A stretch of 5,718 bases of DNA from Nitrospiraceae bacterium (GTDB lineage: Bacteria > Nitrospirota > Nitrospiria > Nitrospirales > Nitrospiraceae), in contig SYGW01000075.1 in assembly GCA_005800255.1 (NCBI GenBank), positions 1 through 5,718 of the forward strand, written 5' to 3'. A model generated the notes under the pieces. The model was not told where the DNA came from. It did no database searches and was given only the letters and a program-made list of their open reading frames with translations. The position numbers were made by a program, and so were the translations under genes. Shown one piece after another: positions 4,613 through 5,718 of the stretch; position 1 is the stretch's first letter; each line of letters begins with the position of its first letter.

Positions 4613-5718
4613 TGAGTCGTTGATAAATCTTCGGTAATTGCTTCGGCAGTGCTTCGATGTGATCGATGACCGCGAACTGTACGTCTCCGTACATTCGCCG
4701 GACATAGCCATCGGCCTCCCGGTCGATCGTGATACAAAACGGATGCACCCCCCGCTGACGCGCCTCGCGCAAGGCCGCCTTCGTATCTTCCAACGAATAT
4801 TCGTCTTTATAGCCGTCATCCAGCGGGCGCCCGTCGCTGATCAGCACGAGCAATCTCGTCCGCGCCTCTCGTTCCAGCAATTTGGCCGTGGCATGGCGAA
4901 TGGCCGCCCCATCGCGGTTCTGCTGCAGGGGCACCAGCCCGCCCAGCCGCTGCGCGGCCTTCCCGCTCAACCGGTCGTCGAAATCCTTGATCACGAGAAA
5001 ATCCACCTGCCCGCGTCCCTGGCCAGAATAGCCGTAGAGCGCATATTGATCTCCGACCGATTCCAGCGCTTCGCGCAAAAGCACCAGCCCCTCTTTCTCC
5101 AGATCGATCACGCGGCGGCCGCTCTCCAACTGACGGCTGGTGGACCCGCTCACATCCACCAGGAACGCCGCTGCGACATCCCGCTCTTTGCGCTCCCGCC
5201 TCACATAAATCCGGTCCGACAGGTCCGCCCCCGCCGCCCACTCCGCGCACATCCGCACCGCCGCATCCACGTCCAGCTCGTCACCGTCCGCTTGACCCGG
5301 CACCCGCCGCAACCCCGGAGGACGCAACCCTTCGAAGAACCGTCGCAGAGCCGAGACCTCGCTCCGATGTTCGCTCAAGGTGGCGCTCACGACATCGCCG
5401 CTCCCCTCCTCGGCGGCACGTTCGACGACACGGCACCAGTTGAGGCGATAGTCGTCGATCCTCTGGTCCCATTCCGGATAGCGCACCGCGCGATCGCCAG
5501 GCCCTTCCTGATCGATCGGAACCGGCTGCTCGACCTTCACGTCCAGCAGCTCTTCCACCTGGGAAGGCAACTGCCGTCCCCCGGCCAGCCGGTCTCCTTC
5601 CGTCTCCGTGCGCGTGCCCCCTCGATTCTGCTGACCCTGAGACGAGGCCTCCTGCGACCCGCCTGCCGCACTCGCCATGCGCTGGATCTCTTCCGACTGC
5701 GGCTGATCCTCCTGGTCC
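4605..5718 (-). CDS. NorD/CbbO-family VWA-domain protein, 5'-truncated by the window edge
   Basis: Soluble von Willebrand factor A protein of the class that works with a MoxR-type AAA+ ATPase (NorQ/CbbQ) to activate metalloenzymes. The frame stays open to position 5718, and NorD proteins are about 600 residues, so roughly the last 370 residues are seen and the ATG at 5678 is probably internal. Numbering from that Met: a Q/S/G/E-rich linker (1-35), then YPEWDQRIDDYRLNWCRVVE (67-86), a hallmark of NorD/CbbO proteins, and the VWA domain from about 165. The metal-ion-dependent adhesion site shows DVSGS (175-179) and D282 in ISDGRP; the threonine usual in the middle loop (YTRMGAAIRHA in NorD) is replaced, the segment reading QNRDGAAIRHA with N254. 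LEDTKAALREAR (296-307) and PFCITIDREA (313-322) also follow NorD. The AAA+ partner would lie upstream, outside the window. The target could be a nitric oxide reductase-like oxidase or another metalloenzyme; it cannot be told here. Confidence 0.88.
   Translation of the reverse strand, partial: DQEDQPQSEEIQRMASAAGGSQEASSQGQQNRGGTRTETEGDRLAGGRQLPSQVEELLDVKVEQPVPIDQEGPGDRAVRYPEWDQRIDDYRLNWCRVVERAAEEGSGDVVSATLSEHRSEVSALRRFFEGLRPPGLRRVPGQADGDELDVDAAVRMCAEWAAGADLSDRIYVRRERKERDVAAAFLVDVSGSTSRQLESGRRVIDLEKEGLVLLREALESVGDQYALYGYSGQGRGQVDFLVIKDFDDRLSGKAAQRLGGLVPLQQNRDGAAIRHATAKLLEREARTRLLVLISDGRPLDDGYKDEYSLEDTKAALREARQRGVHPFCITIDREADGYVRRMYGDVQFAVIDHIEALPKQLPKIYQRLTT

Noticed and set aside
5676..5678. 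ATG at 5678-5676 as the true start of the VWA protein
   Set aside because: The frame remains open to the window edge, no convincing ribosome-binding site precedes it, and the protein would be far shorter than NorD-family proteins.

Overview
The window is a compact, bacterial, GC-rich stretch (high 50s % by eye) in which every supported gene lies on the minus strand, so transcription runs from high to low coordinates. The gene set is a NorD-like VWA protein, malate dehydrogenase, a stand-alone NuoF-type flavoprotein, a [2Fe-2S] ferredoxin, ErpA, and a five-helix PuuD-type membrane protein. Together with the compositional style, this fits a chemolithoautotroph of the Nitrospirota (Nitrospira-like). 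That assignment is an inference from gene content, not from a marker gene.

Layout in transcription order: (1) 5718-4605, the C-terminal part of a NorD/CbbO-family VWA protein whose 5' end lies outside the window; (2) 4604-4497, an intergenic region built from degenerate 7-nt repeats in two opposed arms; (3) 4496-4089, a 135-residue soluble protein I do not recognise; (4) 4092-4020, a second opposed heptad-repeat block; (5) 4012-3071, NAD-dependent malate dehydrogenase; (6) 2981-2394, a small membrane protein resembling the urate-oxidase N-terminal (PuuD) membrane domain, closed by a perfect 16-bp-arm palindrome flanked by 8-bp direct repeats; (7) 2225-104, a likely operon with a good sigma70-type promoter followed by nuoF, a ferredoxin and erpA, ending in a strong intrinsic terminator at 57-12.

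How the parts may work together: NuoF carries the NADH/FMN/[4Fe-4S] module without a NuoE or NuoG partner here. It is followed after 12 nt, in the same reading frame, by a [2Fe-2S] ferredoxin, then by the Fe-S carrier ErpA that could mature both. This suggests a small NAD(H)-ferredoxin electron-exchange unit packaged with its own cluster-insertion factor. Malate dehydrogenase would supply or consume NADH in the (possibly reductive) TCA cycle. The VWA protein would normally work with a MoxR/NorQ/CbbQ-type AAA+ ATPase to activate a metalloenzyme; its target is not visible here. The most unusual non-coding features are the two heptad-repeat blocks bracketing the unknown 135-residue gene and the palindrome at 2343-2394.
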